From positions 2,960,076-3,024,075 of the forward strand of contig NZ_LR027382.1 in NCBI RefSeq assembly GCF_900604385.1: DNA of 64,000 nucleotides. The letters run 5' to 3'. The number at the start of each line of letters is the position of its first letter. The first letter of the stretch is position 1. A program made the translations under genes and the position numbers. Under the pieces are notes generated by a model. It was not told where the DNA came from. It did not search any database and saw only the letters and a list, made by a program, of their open reading frames with translations. This document shows, in pieces, positions 49,981 through 61,292 of the stretch. Source of the stretch: Alistipes megaguti. GTDB taxonomy: Bacteria; Bacteroidota; Bacteroidia; Bacteroidales; Rikenellaceae.

Positions 49981-51885
49981 TCAACCGATGTCGACCAGCG
50001 GAGCGTCCGTCGGAACGTTCTGGCCCACGCTTACAAAGATCTGCTTCACCTCGCCGGCATAATCCGTCGTGATGGAGTTCTCCATCTTCATCGCCTCGAG
50101 AACCAGAATCTCGTCGCCGACCTTCACTTGATCGCCGACCTTCACCTTCAGCTCGATCACACGACCCGGCAGCGGTACCGTAACGGCCTTGCCCTGAATG
50201 GTGATCGAAGCGGCTTCCGGCTCGGCAGCCGGTTTCGAGGCCGGAGTGGCAGCCGGCTTCGAGGCCGGAGCGGCAGCCGGCTTCGAGGCCGGAGTGGCAG
50301 CCGGCTTCGAGGCCTCGTAGGCCTTCACCTTCTCGTTCGTCAGGAAGGTCTTCGCTACAAGCGGGAACAGCTCCAGCAGCAGCACCTCCTTCTCGTTGGC
50401 CGCCAGTTTCACGCCGCCGGCCTCGGGAAGCGTCGGATTCGGCTGCATCTGGTATTTCGACGTATCGTAGGGGGTCTCCTCACGCACACCGCAGATCTTG
50501 AAGCGGAACTCCGGGTCGATCTTCACCGGCGTCTTGCCGTATTCGCCCCTCACCAAGCCGACAAACTGCGACGATTTGTTCGTGTACATCGGACGGCCGG
50601 CTTTTTCGTCCAGGGCGCAGTTCACGGCTTGAGCACCCACGATCTGCGACGTCGGCGTCACCAGGGGCGGAAGTCCTGCGGCCAGACGAACCGTCGGGAT
50701 CAGCTCCATGGCGCGCGGAAGGATCTCCTCGGCCTTCAACTGCTTGAGCTGGGCCACCATGTTCGAGTACATGCCGCCCGGGATCTCGGCCTTCTGGACC
50801 AGTTCGTTCGGAGCCGGGAAGCCGAAGTAGGCCTCGATCTTGCGGCAGGCGTCGATCGTAGCAGTCTCGTCGTCGGCCTGCGCAGCCTTGATGGCGCGGT
50901 CGAACAGGGCGTCGATCTCCGCCGGCAACTTGTCCGTCAGCGGGTTGAAAGGTTTCGGCTCGGGTTTCTCCACGCCGAAGACCGACATGTTCAGCTCCTT
51001 GCGGATCTCACGCAGCTGCGTGTTGATCTTCGCGACGGCCTCCATGTTGACACCCAGGTCGATGCCCAGCTTCTTGCAGAAGACGTAGACCAACTCGATG
51101 GCCGGAGCTCCCGTGCCCCCGGCGAAATACCAGCAGTTCGTATCGACGATGTCGACGCCCGCGATGATGGCGGCCAGCACCGATGCCAGACCGTAGCCCG
51201 GCGTACAGTGGGTATGGAAGTCGACCGGAATCGAGAGGTTCTGCTTGAAGAGTTTGACCAGCGTGGCAACGCGGCGCGGCGGAATCAGTCCCGACATATC
51301 CTTGATCGTGATCATGTCGGCGCCCAGTGCGGCCATCTGGCGGGCCTTGTCGAGGAAATAGGCATCGGTGAAGACCGGAGCCGGATTCTTCTTGCCCTTG
51401 AGCTTGTCCCAGAAGCTCAGCGCCGGATATTTCGGGTCCACCGTATAGCAGACGGCGCAATCGGCAATGCCGCCGTACTGCTTGACATATTTGACCGTGG
51501 ATTTTACGTTGTCGACGTCGTTCAGCGCATCGAAAATACGCATGATACCCAGTCCGCTCTCAATCGCATTGCGGCAGAAGCCGTCGATAATCTCGTCCGT
51601 ATAGGGCGAATAGCCGAAGAGGTTGCGGCCGCGCGAGAGGGCCGTGAGTTTCGACACGTTGCCGACGGCCTTGTAGATCGTCTCCAGACGCGTCCACGGA
51701 TTCTCGTTCAGGTAACGCATCACCGAGTCGGGCACGGCGCCGCCCCAAACCTCCATCGCATAGAAATTCGCATCCTTGTAGAACGGCAGGCAGCGGTCGA
51801 TCTGCTCCTGGTTCATACGCGTCGCAAACGACGACTGCTGGCCGTCGCGCAACGTCAGATCTCTGATTTTGAGATTTCTTGCCAT
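49981..51885 (-). CDS. oadA: Biotin-dependent carboxyltransferase, OadA / pyruvate carboxylase B-like
   Basis: The 634-residue protein contains the carboxyltransferase TIM barrel (IRDLTLRDGQQSSFATRM at the start, VDFHTHCTPGYGLASVLAAI with metal-binding HTH), a PYC_OADA domain, a linker of repeated ASKPAATP-type units at about 550-585 and a biotinyl domain with EAMKMEN near the C-terminus. It transfers carboxyl between oxaloacetate/pyruvate and biotin. No beta or gamma membrane subunits are adjacent, so coupling to Na+ export versus free carboxylation is open. Confidence 0.9.
   Translation of the reverse strand: MARNLKIRDLTLRDGQQSSFATRMNQEQIDRCLPFYKDANFYAMEVWGGAVPDSVMRYLNENPWTRLETIYKAVGNVSKLTALSRGRNLFGYSPYTDEIIDGFCRNAIESGLGIMRIFDALNDVDNVKSTVKYVKQYGGIADCAVCYTVDPKYPALSFWDKLKGKKNPAPVFTDAYFLDKARQMAALGADMITIKDMSGLIPPRRVATLVKLFKQNLSIPVDFHTHCTPGYGLASVLAAIIAGVDIVDTNCWYFAGGTGAPAIELVYVFCKKLGIDLGVNMEAVAKINTQLREIRKELNMSVFGVEKPEPKPFNPLTDKLPAEIDALFDRAIKAAQADDETATIDACRKIEAYFGFPAPNELVQKAEIPGGMYSNMVAQLKQLKAEEILPRAMELIPTVRLAAGLPPLVTPTSQIVGAQAVNCALDEKAGRPMYTNKSSQFVGLVRGEYGKTPVKIDPEFRFKICGVREETPYDTSKYQMQPNPTLPEAGGVKLAANEKEVLLLELFPLVAKTFLTNEKVKAYEASKPAATPASKPAAAPASKPAATPASKPAAEPEAASITIQGKAVTVPLPGRVIELKVKVGDQVKVGDEILVLEAMKMENSITTDYAGEVKQIFVSVGQNVPTDAPLVDIG
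50218..50314 (-). repeat. 27-bp tandem repeats coding the Ala-Pro-Lys linker of OadA
   Basis: Three to four near-identical 27-bp units (GGCAGCCGGCTTCGAGGCCG-type on the plus strand) encode the flexible linker before the biotinyl domain. Repeat number may vary between strains. Confidence 0.8.
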
Positions 51886-51916
51886 TTGTATTCCGATTTT
51901 ACTGTTATTACAATAA

Positions 51917-51947
51917 CAAAGGTAGTAAAGCCGTACAAATTTGCAAC
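51917..51947 (-). promoter_or_regulatory. Promoter of the oadA-like gene
   Basis: TACCTTTG (minus strand, 51924-51917) matches TANNTTTG, with GTTG at 51947-51944 about 19-20 bases upstream. The gene starts 32 bases downstream. From 51948 to 52148 nothing else stands out. Confidence 0.6.
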
Positions 51948-52148
51948 TTTTTTATGGGATTTTTTACAAAAAGATGTCAAAAAGACCCTTCACGATAAGA
52001 AAACGGGGTATTCGGAGGGTGCAACGAGGCTGTGAATCGAGGACGAAAAGGCAGTCCGGCGTGCGGTAACGACACCGGAACGGAGTGCCGTCGGCGGAGG
52101 AAACCGGCTATCGGAAAGGATCTTACGGGGTAAACGGCCGGCGGAGAG

Positions 52149-53171
52149 TCACTGGCAGATGCGGTTCCGCTCCAGGTAACGGCACTTGAAGAGGTTGACG
52201 AAGTAGAGAAACATCGCCAGAAGCAGCGGTCCGAAGATCACCCCCATGAAGCCGAAGAGCGAAAGCCCGATAATGACCCCGAAGATCGTCACCAGCGGAT
52301 GGGTATGGGCCATGCGCCGCTGCATCAGGAAACGCACGACATTATCCACGTGGGTAACCACCAGCGTCCCGTAGAGCGTCAGCCCGATAGCCGGCGCCCA
52401 GCTACCGGTCAGGGCCATAAAGAGTGCCAGCGGAATCCACACCAATGCCGTGCCGACGATCGGGATGACCGTCGCAAAGCAGGTCAGCACCCCCCAGAAC
52501 AGCGGACTCGGAGCCCCGAACACCAAATAGCCCACGTAGGCCACGATGCCCTGGATGACGGCCAGCAGCGGGATGCCGATGGCATTCGAACGGACGATAA
52601 GGTGGATTTCGTGGATAACCTTGCGCGAGATGCGGGGGTCGAAGGGCATCAGAGAGCTGCAGTAGGCCTCCATCCGACGACCGCCGGTGAGCATGAAGTA
52701 AAGCACGAAGAGCAGCACCACGAGGTTGATGGCGAAATCGGCCGCCCCGACCACCACCCACTGCCCCACGCGCGGAATATATCCCAACAGCCACCGCACG
52801 TTGGCCTCGGACCAGAGTTCGTAGCCCGTGCGCGCCTCGACCAGTTCGACAAGGTGTTTCACCGGGACGAGGATCGAACGCGGATCGACCACCACACGCT
52901 GGACCTTCACGGCGACCATCCAGCCGATCAGCGATATGGGAATCAGAAAGCAGATCACCGCCTCCGCCAACAGCACCGTAGCAGCCAAACTCGGACGCCA
53001 GTGCCGGTGTTCGGTCAGTTGCCACAGCTGGCGCCGCAGCAGAATGTAGATCGTCACGGCTCCGAGCAGTCCGCCCAGAAAGGGAAGGATCTCCACGAAG
53101 ATCGTCACGCCCAGACCGGCGATCAGTACATAGAGCGAATATCGCCCGTATTTTTCGCGAAAGGATGACAT
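52149..53171 (-). CDS. AI-2E family transporter (permease)
   Basis: The 340-residue protein has about seven or eight membrane helices and the family signatures FLIPISLIGWMVAVKVQ, VLYFMLTGGRRM, and TLVVTHVDNVVRFLMQRRMA followed by HPLVTIFGVIIGLSLFG. Members export small molecules or act in Na+/H+ exchange; substrate unknown. The ATG at 53171 fits family length. A 130-codon upstream extension lies in frame but is unsupported. 53172-53347 holds no gene I can support. Confidence 0.85.
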   Translation of the reverse strand: MSSFREKYGRYSLYVLIAGLGVTIFVEILPFLGGLLGAVTIYILLRRQLWQLTEHRHWRPSLAATVLLAEAVICFLIPISLIGWMVAVKVQRVVVDPRSILVPVKHLVELVEARTGYELWSEANVRWLLGYIPRVGQWVVVGAADFAINLVVLLFVLYFMLTGGRRMEAYCSSLMPFDPRISRKVIHEIHLIVRSNAIGIPLLAVIQGIVAYVGYLVFGAPSPLFWGVLTCFATVIPIVGTALVWIPLALFMALTGSWAPAIGLTLYGTLVVTHVDNVVRFLMQRRMAHTHPLVTIFGVIIGLSLFGFMGVIFGPLLLAMFLYFVNLFKCRYLERNRICQ

Positions 53172-53347
53172 ACGCGGCCTCTGTGCTGCAAGGAGCGTGC
53201 CGCAACATACGCGAGAGGACGGGCATGAAGGGGCTCGATGCCAAGAGGGAGAGGTGTACGGGGAGGTACTCAACGCCGACGCGGTCCAAGAGATGGCCGG
53301 GAGAAATACCCAACGGCGAAGCGGGCCAGGAAGTGTCGGGCGGAGGC

Positions 53348-53941
53348 TCAGCCGAGCAGCTGCCGGCGCAGCGTCGCACAAGAAGCCGACGGATTCCGGT
53401 GGTCGAAGAGGAAACCGTGGATGCCCAGCCGTTCGGCCGCTGCGACGTTGGCCTCGCGGTCGTCCACAAAGAGGCTCTGCGAGGGATCGAGACCGTAACG
53501 CTCGAGCAGAATCTCGTAGATGCGCGGCTCGGGTTTGACGACAAGCTCCTCGCACGAGATGACCTCGCCGTCGAAAAGTCCGTAGACCGGGAAACGGCGC
53601 AGGTGGGCGATGAATTCGTGGGCCATGTTCGACAGAACATACAACCGGAAGCGGCCCGAAGCCTTCAGGTCGCGGACAAGCTGCTCGGTCACCGGAATCG
53701 GCTCCTGCAGGTCAATGGCCTGTTGCAGCACCTCGGCACAGCGGGCGTAGGTCTGGCCCGTCATCTCCACAAGCGTACGGGTCACCGACTCCAGCGTATT
53801 GGTGCCCCGGTCGTAATCCTCCCAGAAGCGAGGCATTTGAGGCGCCCGCAAAAAGCTGAAATAACCCAGCAGATCCGCATCGCATTTCCGTTTGTCACGG
53901 GCGAACAGCACGCCCCCAAGATCGAATATGATATTTTTCAT
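53348..53941 (-). CDS. HAD-superfamily hydrolase, beta-phosphoglucomutase-like
   Basis: The 197-residue protein has HAD motif I IIFDLGGVLFARD, motif II LYVLSNMAHEF, a conserved Lys in VVKPEPRIYEI, and motif IV LFVDDREANVAAAE. Subfamily 1 HAD enzymes act on sugar phosphates or nucleotides. The ATG at 53941 starts at motif I. Confidence 0.88.
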   Translation of the reverse strand: MKNIIFDLGGVLFARDKRKCDADLLGYFSFLRAPQMPRFWEDYDRGTNTLESVTRTLVEMTGQTYARCAEVLQQAIDLQEPIPVTEQLVRDLKASGRFRLYVLSNMAHEFIAHLRRFPVYGLFDGEVISCEELVVKPEPRIYEILLERYGLDPSQSLFVDDREANVAAAERLGIHGFLFDHRNPSASCATLRRQLLG

Positions 53942-53959
53942 GGTCGTCGTTTTCGGGGG

Positions 53960-53991
53960 CAAAGATACGGATCCTCCTGCGCAGAAGCAAA
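53960..53991 (-). promoter_or_regulatory. Promoter of the HAD gene
   Basis: TATCTTTG at 53967-53960 on the minus strand, with TTTG at 53991-53988 20 bases upstream. This is a near-perfect match to the Bacteroidetes consensus, 19 bases before the start codon. Confidence 0.75.
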
Positions 53992-54021
53992 TTTTGCACG
54001 CCCGTTCCGCCCATACGGCAC

Positions 54022-54059
54022 AGAAAAAGGAGACAGCCCTCTTTGGAGAGCTGTCTCCC
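54022..54059 (-). terminator. Terminator after hppA
   Basis: On the minus strand GGAGACAGC / GCTGTCTCC with a CTC-rich loop is followed by TTTTTC. Confidence 0.85.
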
Positions 54060-54179
54060 TGAATCGCGCATCGAACGGTATGAGGCATGAACCGGTCGGT
54101 CGTTTCGCGGTTCGCACAACCCGCATTCCGAACCGGGCAAAGGCATCGGCGCACACCCCTCCCTCTTCCGGTCCCCGGG

Positions 54180-56396
<2,217 letters not shown>

Positions 56397-56704
56397 ATCA
56401 GGTAGTTGTTTGGTGATTGGCTTATTTGTTATAAAGGTACGAAAATATTGCGAATCCGGTGTCGTTCAGCGCGATATTTCGGCAAAAAAAACAGAGATTG
56501 GGCGGTGCAAGGAGGAGTCGGAGGGCCGTATGCAGGCTCGGGACGCGGCAGGTCGGGACGCGACAGGTCGGGACGCGGCTGGTCGGGACGACAGCAGGTC
56601 GGGACGACAGCCCGCCCGAATGCCCGGAATCCGCCCGAAAGGGGCTCCGGCTCGAACGGCGCTGTTCCTCAGCGGCAAACTGCTCTGACACCGGCCGGAC
56701 TGAC
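56397..56704. other. Intergenic region with a 15-bp minisatellite
   Basis: Between hppA and nqrF no gene is supported. Five units of CAGGTCGGGACGCGG type (15-16 bp) lie at 56533-56610. Confidence 0.6.
56533..56610 (+). repeat. Tandem repeat, five 15-16-bp units
   Basis: Units start near 56533, 56549, 56564, 56579 and 56595, each containing GGTCGGGACG with small variations (first unit GGCTCGGGACG). Confidence 0.85.
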
Positions 56705-56742
56705 AAAAAGAGCCGGGACCCGATCGGGTCCCGGCTCTTTTC
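56705..56742. terminator. Terminator after nqrF
   Basis: A nearly perfect 14-bp stem (AGAGCCGGGACCC / GGGTCCCGGCTCT) with GATC loop is flanked by A and T runs on both sides. It ends the nqr operon on the minus strand. Confidence 0.92.
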
Positions 56743-56760
56743 TCCGGTTGGCGGCCGCTA

Positions 56761-58023
56761 TCAGCTGCCGAAGTTGTCGTAGAGGATATTCTCAGGCGGC
56801 ACGCCCAGCGAGTCGAGCATCTTCACCACCGACGAGATCATCATCGGAGGTCCGCACATGAGGTAGATGCAGTCCTCCGGGGCCTGATGGTTCTTCAGGT
56901 AGTTCTCGTAGAGGACGTTGGCCACGTAGCCCGGCGTATAGGGGATACCGGCGGCATCGGCCTCCGGATCCGGACGGTCCAGCGCCAGATGGAACGAGAA
57001 ATTCGGGAACTCCTTCTCGATCTCGTGGAACTCGTGCAGGTAGGGAGCCTCCTTCAGCGCACGCGCTCCGTACCAGAACGATACCGGACGCTTCGTCTTC
57101 TCGGTCTTGAACAGATGCATGATGTGGCTGCGCATCGGGGCCATGCCGGCGCCGCCGCCCACAAAGATCAGCTCCTGCGTGTCGGGCAGGTTGTCCGGCA
57201 GGAAGAACTCGCCGTAAGGGCCCGAGATCGTCACCTTGTCACCCGGCTTGCGCGAGAAGATGTACGACGAGCAGATGCCCGGGTTCACCTTCATGAACGT
57301 ACCCGTCGCACGGTCGAACGGCGGCGTAGCGATACGGATGTTCAGCATGATGATGTTGCCCTCGGCCGGGTGGTTGGCCATCGAGTAGGCGCGGAACGTC
57401 GGCTCGGGGTTCGTCGCCACCAGATCCCACATCTTCATGCGGTCCCAGTCGGCACGGTAACGCTCGTCGATGTCCATGTCCGAGAACTTGATCGCATCGT
57501 ACTTCGGAATGTCGATCTGGATGTAGCCGCCACTGCGGAACTTCAGGTGCTCACCCTCCGGGAGCTTCACCACGAACTCCTTCAGGAAGGTCGAGATGTT
57601 GCGGTTCGATACCACCGTGCACTCCCACTTCTTCACGCCCAGCACGGCCTCCGGCACGTGGATCTTCAGATTCTCCTTCACCTTCACCTGGCAGCCCAGA
57701 CGCCAGTGGTCCTTGGCCATCTTGCGCGTGATGAAGCCCGTCTCCGTCGGAAGCAGCTCGCCGCCGCCCTCCAGCACCTGGCACTTGCACATGCCGCACG
57801 ATCCGCCGCCGCCGCACGCCGAGGGAAGGAATACCTTGTTGTTGGCCAACGTCGCCAGAAGCGTCGATCCGCTCTCCGTCGTGATGACCTTCTCACCGTT
57901 GTTGATGTCGATCGTCACGGCCCCCGACGTGGTCAGCTTCGCCTTGGCGTACAGCAGCAGAGCCACCAGCACCAGCGTGATGACCAGAAAGGCCACGATC
58001 GCTATGATTATCGTTGTTGTCAT
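56761..58023 (-). CDS. nqrF: Na+-translocating NADH:quinone reductase subunit F
   Basis: The 420-residue protein has one N-terminal membrane helix, a [2Fe-2S] ferredoxin domain with Cys70, Cys76, Cys79 and Cys111, the FAD motif RAYSMANHP, and the NADH-binding end (LIFVGGGAGMAPM and YLMCGPPMM). It accepts electrons from NADH. It is the last gene of nqrABCDEF. Confidence 0.97.
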   Translation of the reverse strand: MTTTIIIAIVAFLVITLVLVALLLYAKAKLTTSGAVTIDINNGEKVITTESGSTLLATLANNKVFLPSACGGGGSCGMCKCQVLEGGGELLPTETGFITRKMAKDHWRLGCQVKVKENLKIHVPEAVLGVKKWECTVVSNRNISTFLKEFVVKLPEGEHLKFRSGGYIQIDIPKYDAIKFSDMDIDERYRADWDRMKMWDLVATNPEPTFRAYSMANHPAEGNIIMLNIRIATPPFDRATGTFMKVNPGICSSYIFSRKPGDKVTISGPYGEFFLPDNLPDTQELIFVGGGAGMAPMRSHIMHLFKTEKTKRPVSFWYGARALKEAPYLHEFHEIEKEFPNFSFHLALDRPDPEADAAGIPYTPGYVANVLYENYLKNHQAPEDCIYLMCGPPMMISSVVKMLDSLGVPPENILYDNFGS

Positions 58024-58040
58024 TGTTCGAATCTCTTAGT

Positions 58041-58670
58041 TTAGAACTGAATACCCGAGAAGATCATGAAGGCGATACCCATCAGACCCGTAATGATGAA
58101 GGCGATGCCCGGGCCCTTCAGCGCCGCCGGTATGTGCGAATAGGTCGTCTTCTCGCGAATGGCCGCCATCATCACGATCGCAAGCCACCAGCCCAGACCC
58201 GAGCCCAGACCGTAGGTGATCGACTGCCACAGGGTCTGCAGTTCGCCCGCGTCGACCTTCTGCTGCATGAACAGCGAACCGCCCATGATGGCGCAGTTCA
58301 CCGCAATCAGCGGCAGGAAGATGCCCAGCTGGTTGTAGAGCGTCGGCGAGAACTTCTCGACGACCATCTCCACAAGCTGCACGAAGGCCGCAATCGTGGC
58401 GATGAAGACAATGAACGACAGGAAATTCAGATCCACACTCTCCGGAATGGACGGTATCCACGCGTGAAGCGCCCCCGGACGCAGGATGTATTCATACAAG
58501 AGGTAGTTCAGCGGTACGGTCATCACCATCACGAACGTGACGGCGGCGCCCAGTCCCAGTGCCGTCTTCACGCTCTTCGACACGGCGATGTACGAGCACA
58601 TGCCGAAGAAGAAGGCGAAGACCATGTTGTCGATGAAGATCGACCGGATGAAGATATTCAATGATTCCAT
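58041..58670 (-). CDS. nqrE: Na+-NQR subunit E
   Basis: The 209-residue protein has six membrane helices, with FGMCSYIAVSKSVKTALGLG and a Cys in MCSY and INCAIMGG (VNCAIMGGSLFMQQ), the pair that binds iron with NqrD. Gene order and length match the family. Confidence 0.96.
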   Translation of the reverse strand: MESLNIFIRSIFIDNMVFAFFFGMCSYIAVSKSVKTALGLGAAVTFVMVMTVPLNYLLYEYILRPGALHAWIPSIPESVDLNFLSFIVFIATIAAFVQLVEMVVEKFSPTLYNQLGIFLPLIAVNCAIMGGSLFMQQKVDAGELQTLWQSITYGLGSGLGWWLAIVMMAAIREKTTYSHIPAALKGPGIAFIITGLMGIAFMIFSGIQF

Positions 58671-58681
58671 ATGCTACCCTC

Positions 58682-59308
58682 CTATTTTTCCTGTAAGTCC
58701 TTGTTGCGCGAACGGTGCACCCAGATGATGCATCCCACGATGATCAGCGCCATCGGCGGGAACAACATCAGACCGCAGTTCGAATAGAATCCTCCTTCGG
58801 CCATGTACCAGCTCTCGGGGATAATGCGGAAGCCAAGAAGCGTCCCCGAACCCAGCAACTCGCGGAAGATGGCCACGATCACCAGAATCATGCCGTAGCC
58901 CAGTCCGTTGCCGATGCCGTCGAGGAACGACGCCCACGGCTTGTTGCCCAGCGCAAAGGCCTCCACGCGGCCCATCACGATACAGTTCGTGATGATCAGT
59001 CCCACGTAGACCGACAACTGTTTCGAAACTTCATAGACGTAGGCCTTCAGCACCTGGTCCACAAGGATCACCAGCGCAGCGATCACAACCAGCTGCACGA
59101 TGATGCGGATGCGCGCCGGTACGCCGTTGCGCAACAGCGACATCACCAGGTTCGAAAAGCCCGTGACGACCGTCACGCTCAGTGCCATCACGATCGCCGG
59201 CTTGAGCTGTACCGTAACGGCCAGCGCCGAGCAGATTCCCAGAATCTGCACGATGACCGGGTTGTTCGCCGAGAACGGGCCCGTCAGGTATTTCATGTTG
59301 TTACTCAT
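58682..59308 (-). CDS. nqrD: Na+-NQR subunit D
   Basis: The 208-residue protein has six helices; [20 protein letters not shown] and [20 protein letters not shown] hold the NqrD iron-ligand cysteines. Its start overlaps nqrC by 8 bases. Together with NqrE it forms the intramembrane Fe site. Confidence 0.96.
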   Translation of the reverse strand: MSNNMKYLTGPFSANNPVIVQILGICSALAVTVQLKPAIVMALSVTVVTGFSNLVMSLLRNGVPARIRIIVQLVVIAALVILVDQVLKAYVYEVSKQLSVYVGLIITNCIVMGRVEAFALGNKPWASFLDGIGNGLGYGMILVIVAIFRELLGSGTLLGFRIIPESWYMAEGGFYSNCGLMLFPPMALIIVGCIIWVHRSRNKDLQEK

Positions 59309-60155
59309 TGCTTTCAGCTTTTTCTTCGTTTGACACCTCCGCAGCGCCCGTCTCCGTTGCCGGAGCGGCTGCCTGACGTTTCGACTCCAGCAGCGGCAGA
59401 TAGTGACTGAGGCTGTTGTAGAGCATCGCCGTCACACCGTCCGAGGTCTTCGTTCCGCCCGAGACGGCATCCACCTCGTGGGCCGGATCCTTCGCCCCGC
59501 CCTTGCGGAGCGTCACCGACACGAACTTGTCACCCTCGAAGATCGTCTTGCCGACGAAGTTCGCCTGGTATTTCGGCGTGGCGATCTCGGCACCCAGTCC
59601 CGGGGTCTCCCCCTTGTGGGCCATGATGATGCCCGCTACCGTATTCATGTCCTTCTCCAGCGCCACGTAGCCCCAGATCGGACCCCACAGTCCGTTGCCC
59701 GTCACCGGGATCACCATCCGGCCGTCCCTGGCCTCGAAGACCGGGAACTTGCCCTCGGCAAAGGCCGTCGGAAGGTCGTTCAGCAGCGCGAAGACGTCTC
59801 CGTCCGTACGCTGTCCCTCGGCATCGACCACGTAGGCGTCGATGAACTGGTCGTAGGACTCGCCCTCGGCCGACAGCGACGCCAGGATGTTGCGTTTCTT
59901 CTCGTTCAGGTCGTTGGCATCCTGACGCGGTTTGAGCGCCAGAGCCGCCACGGCCAGCAACACCGCGACGATCACCACCATCACCGTCGAGTAGAGGATG
60001 ATATAGGTGTTGCTGTTCGTATCGAGACCCTTCTTCGGCTCCTTCAGTTCGGTGAATTCCGAAGCCGGAGCCCCGCAAACGGGACACTTGTCGGGCGCGG
60101 CATCTCCCTCGTGGATATAGCCGCAAACGTTGCATTTGAATTTTTTCGTTGCCAT
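59301..60155 (-). CDS. nqrC: Na+-NQR subunit C with N-terminal rubredoxin-like domain
   Basis: The 284-residue protein is NqrC (membrane helix at about 51-74, periplasmic FMN domain with [10 protein letters not shown] at 232-241, Thr235 as covalent FMN site). In front is an extra 37-residue module with Cys8, Cys11, Cys24, Cys27 ([20 protein letters not shown]) that matches the small rubredoxin domain at the end of rubrerythrin. This would place an FeS4 centre at the cytoplasmic end of the subunit. Such an extension is not part of the Vibrio enzyme. Confidence 0.93.
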   Translation of the reverse strand: MATKKFKCNVCGYIHEGDAAPDKCPVCGAPASEFTELKEPKKGLDTNSNTYIILYSTVMVVIVAVLLAVAALALKPRQDANDLNEKKRNILASLSAEGESYDQFIDAYVVDAEGQRTDGDVFALLNDLPTAFAEGKFPVFEARDGRMVIPVTGNGLWGPIWGYVALEKDMNTVAGIIMAHKGETPGLGAEIATPKYQANFVGKTIFEGDKFVSVTLRKGGAKDPAHEVDAVSGGTKTSDGVTAMLYNSLSHYLPLLESKRQAAAPATETGAAEVSNEEKAESNE

Positions 60156-60162
60156 CTCTTCC

Positions 60163-61290
60163 CTATTTTGCGAGTTTCACACGTTTCTTGCGCCGCGAAA
60201 TGTTCGCCTCGACCACGAAGTAGTCGACCAGCGGGGCCAGCGCATTCATGAAGAGGATCGAGAGCATCATACCCTCCGGATAAGCCGGGTTCACCACGCG
60301 GATCAGCACGGCAAGGGCGCCCGTCATGAAGCCGACGATATACTTGCCCTTGTTGGTCTGGGCCGAGGTGACGGGGTCCGTGGCCATGAAGACCGCGCCG
60401 AAGGCGAAGCCGCCCACGATCAGGTGCCACCAGGCCGGATAGTTCGTCACGCCCAGCGCCTGGAACAGATAGCCCATGGCCAGTCCGCCGACGAAGACCG
60501 AAACCATCGTCCGCCACGAGGCGATGCCCGTCCACAGCAGAATCACGGCGCCGATCAGGATGGCCAGCGTCGAGGTCTCGCCGAACGAACCCGGGATCAT
60601 GCCCAGGAAGGCATCCAGCGGCGAATAGGTCATCGTACCGGTCGAGCCCAGCTGTTCGAGGGCCGTGGCGCCGGTGATGCCGTCGACGTGGGCGCCCATC
60701 ATCGTCCAGTTCGAATACCAGACCGTCTCACCCGACATCGAGGGCGTATAGGCGAAGAAAGCAAAGGCGCGGGCCAGCAGCGCCGGGTTGAAGACGTTCA
60801 TGCCCGTACCGCCGAAGACCTCCTTGCCGAAAATCACGGCAAAGGCCGTCGACAGCGCCACCATCCACAGCGGCGTCGAGACGGGGAAGACCATCGGAAT
60901 CAGAAGACCCGTGACCAGGAAGCCCTCGTTGACCTCATGGCCGCGCACCTGCGCAAAATAGAATTCGATGGCCAGACCCACGATGTACGACACGCACACC
61001 ATCGGCAGCACGCGGACCAGTCCGTAGAAGAAGGCCCGGAAACCCTCCAGACCCACCTGCGAGCCCGTCCACCAGCAACCGAACAGGAACGCCGGCATCA
61101 GCGCCAGAACAACGACGATCATCGTACGCTTCATGTCGTTGCAGTCGCGGATGTGTGCGCCCTTCACGGTCGTCGTGTTCGGCACGAAGAGGAACGTCTC
61201 GAATGCATCGAACGTCGACTCCAGGAAGCCCAACTTTCCCCCTTTCGAGAACGTGGGCTTGATTTTATCCATTATGTTGCGAAGTCCCAT
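60163..61290 (-). CDS. nqrB: Na+-NQR subunit B
   Basis: The 375-residue membrane protein has about ten helices and the FMN-attachment Thr in [12 protein letters not shown] around residue 205. It forms the Na+ route and quinone site with NqrA. Confidence 0.96.
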   Translation of the reverse strand: MGLRNIMDKIKPTFSKGGKLGFLESTFDAFETFLFVPNTTTVKGAHIRDCNDMKRTMIVVVLALMPAFLFGCWWTGSQVGLEGFRAFFYGLVRVLPMVCVSYIVGLAIEFYFAQVRGHEVNEGFLVTGLLIPMVFPVSTPLWMVALSTAFAVIFGKEVFGGTGMNVFNPALLARAFAFFAYTPSMSGETVWYSNWTMMGAHVDGITGATALEQLGSTGTMTYSPLDAFLGMIPGSFGETSTLAILIGAVILLWTGIASWRTMVSVFVGGLAMGYLFQALGVTNYPAWWHLIVGGFAFGAVFMATDPVTSAQTNKGKYIVGFMTGALAVLIRVVNPAYPEGMMLSILFMNALAPLVDYFVVEANISRRKKRVKLAK

Positions 61291-61292
61291 CT

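Noticed and set aside
50218..50314. CRISPR or mobile repeat
   Set aside because: In-frame 27-bp units encode the Ala/Pro linker common before biotinyl domains.
49891..52035. 714-codon plus-strand frame opposite the oadA-like gene
   Set aside because: Shadow of the carboxyltransferase; includes the oadA linker repeats read antisense.
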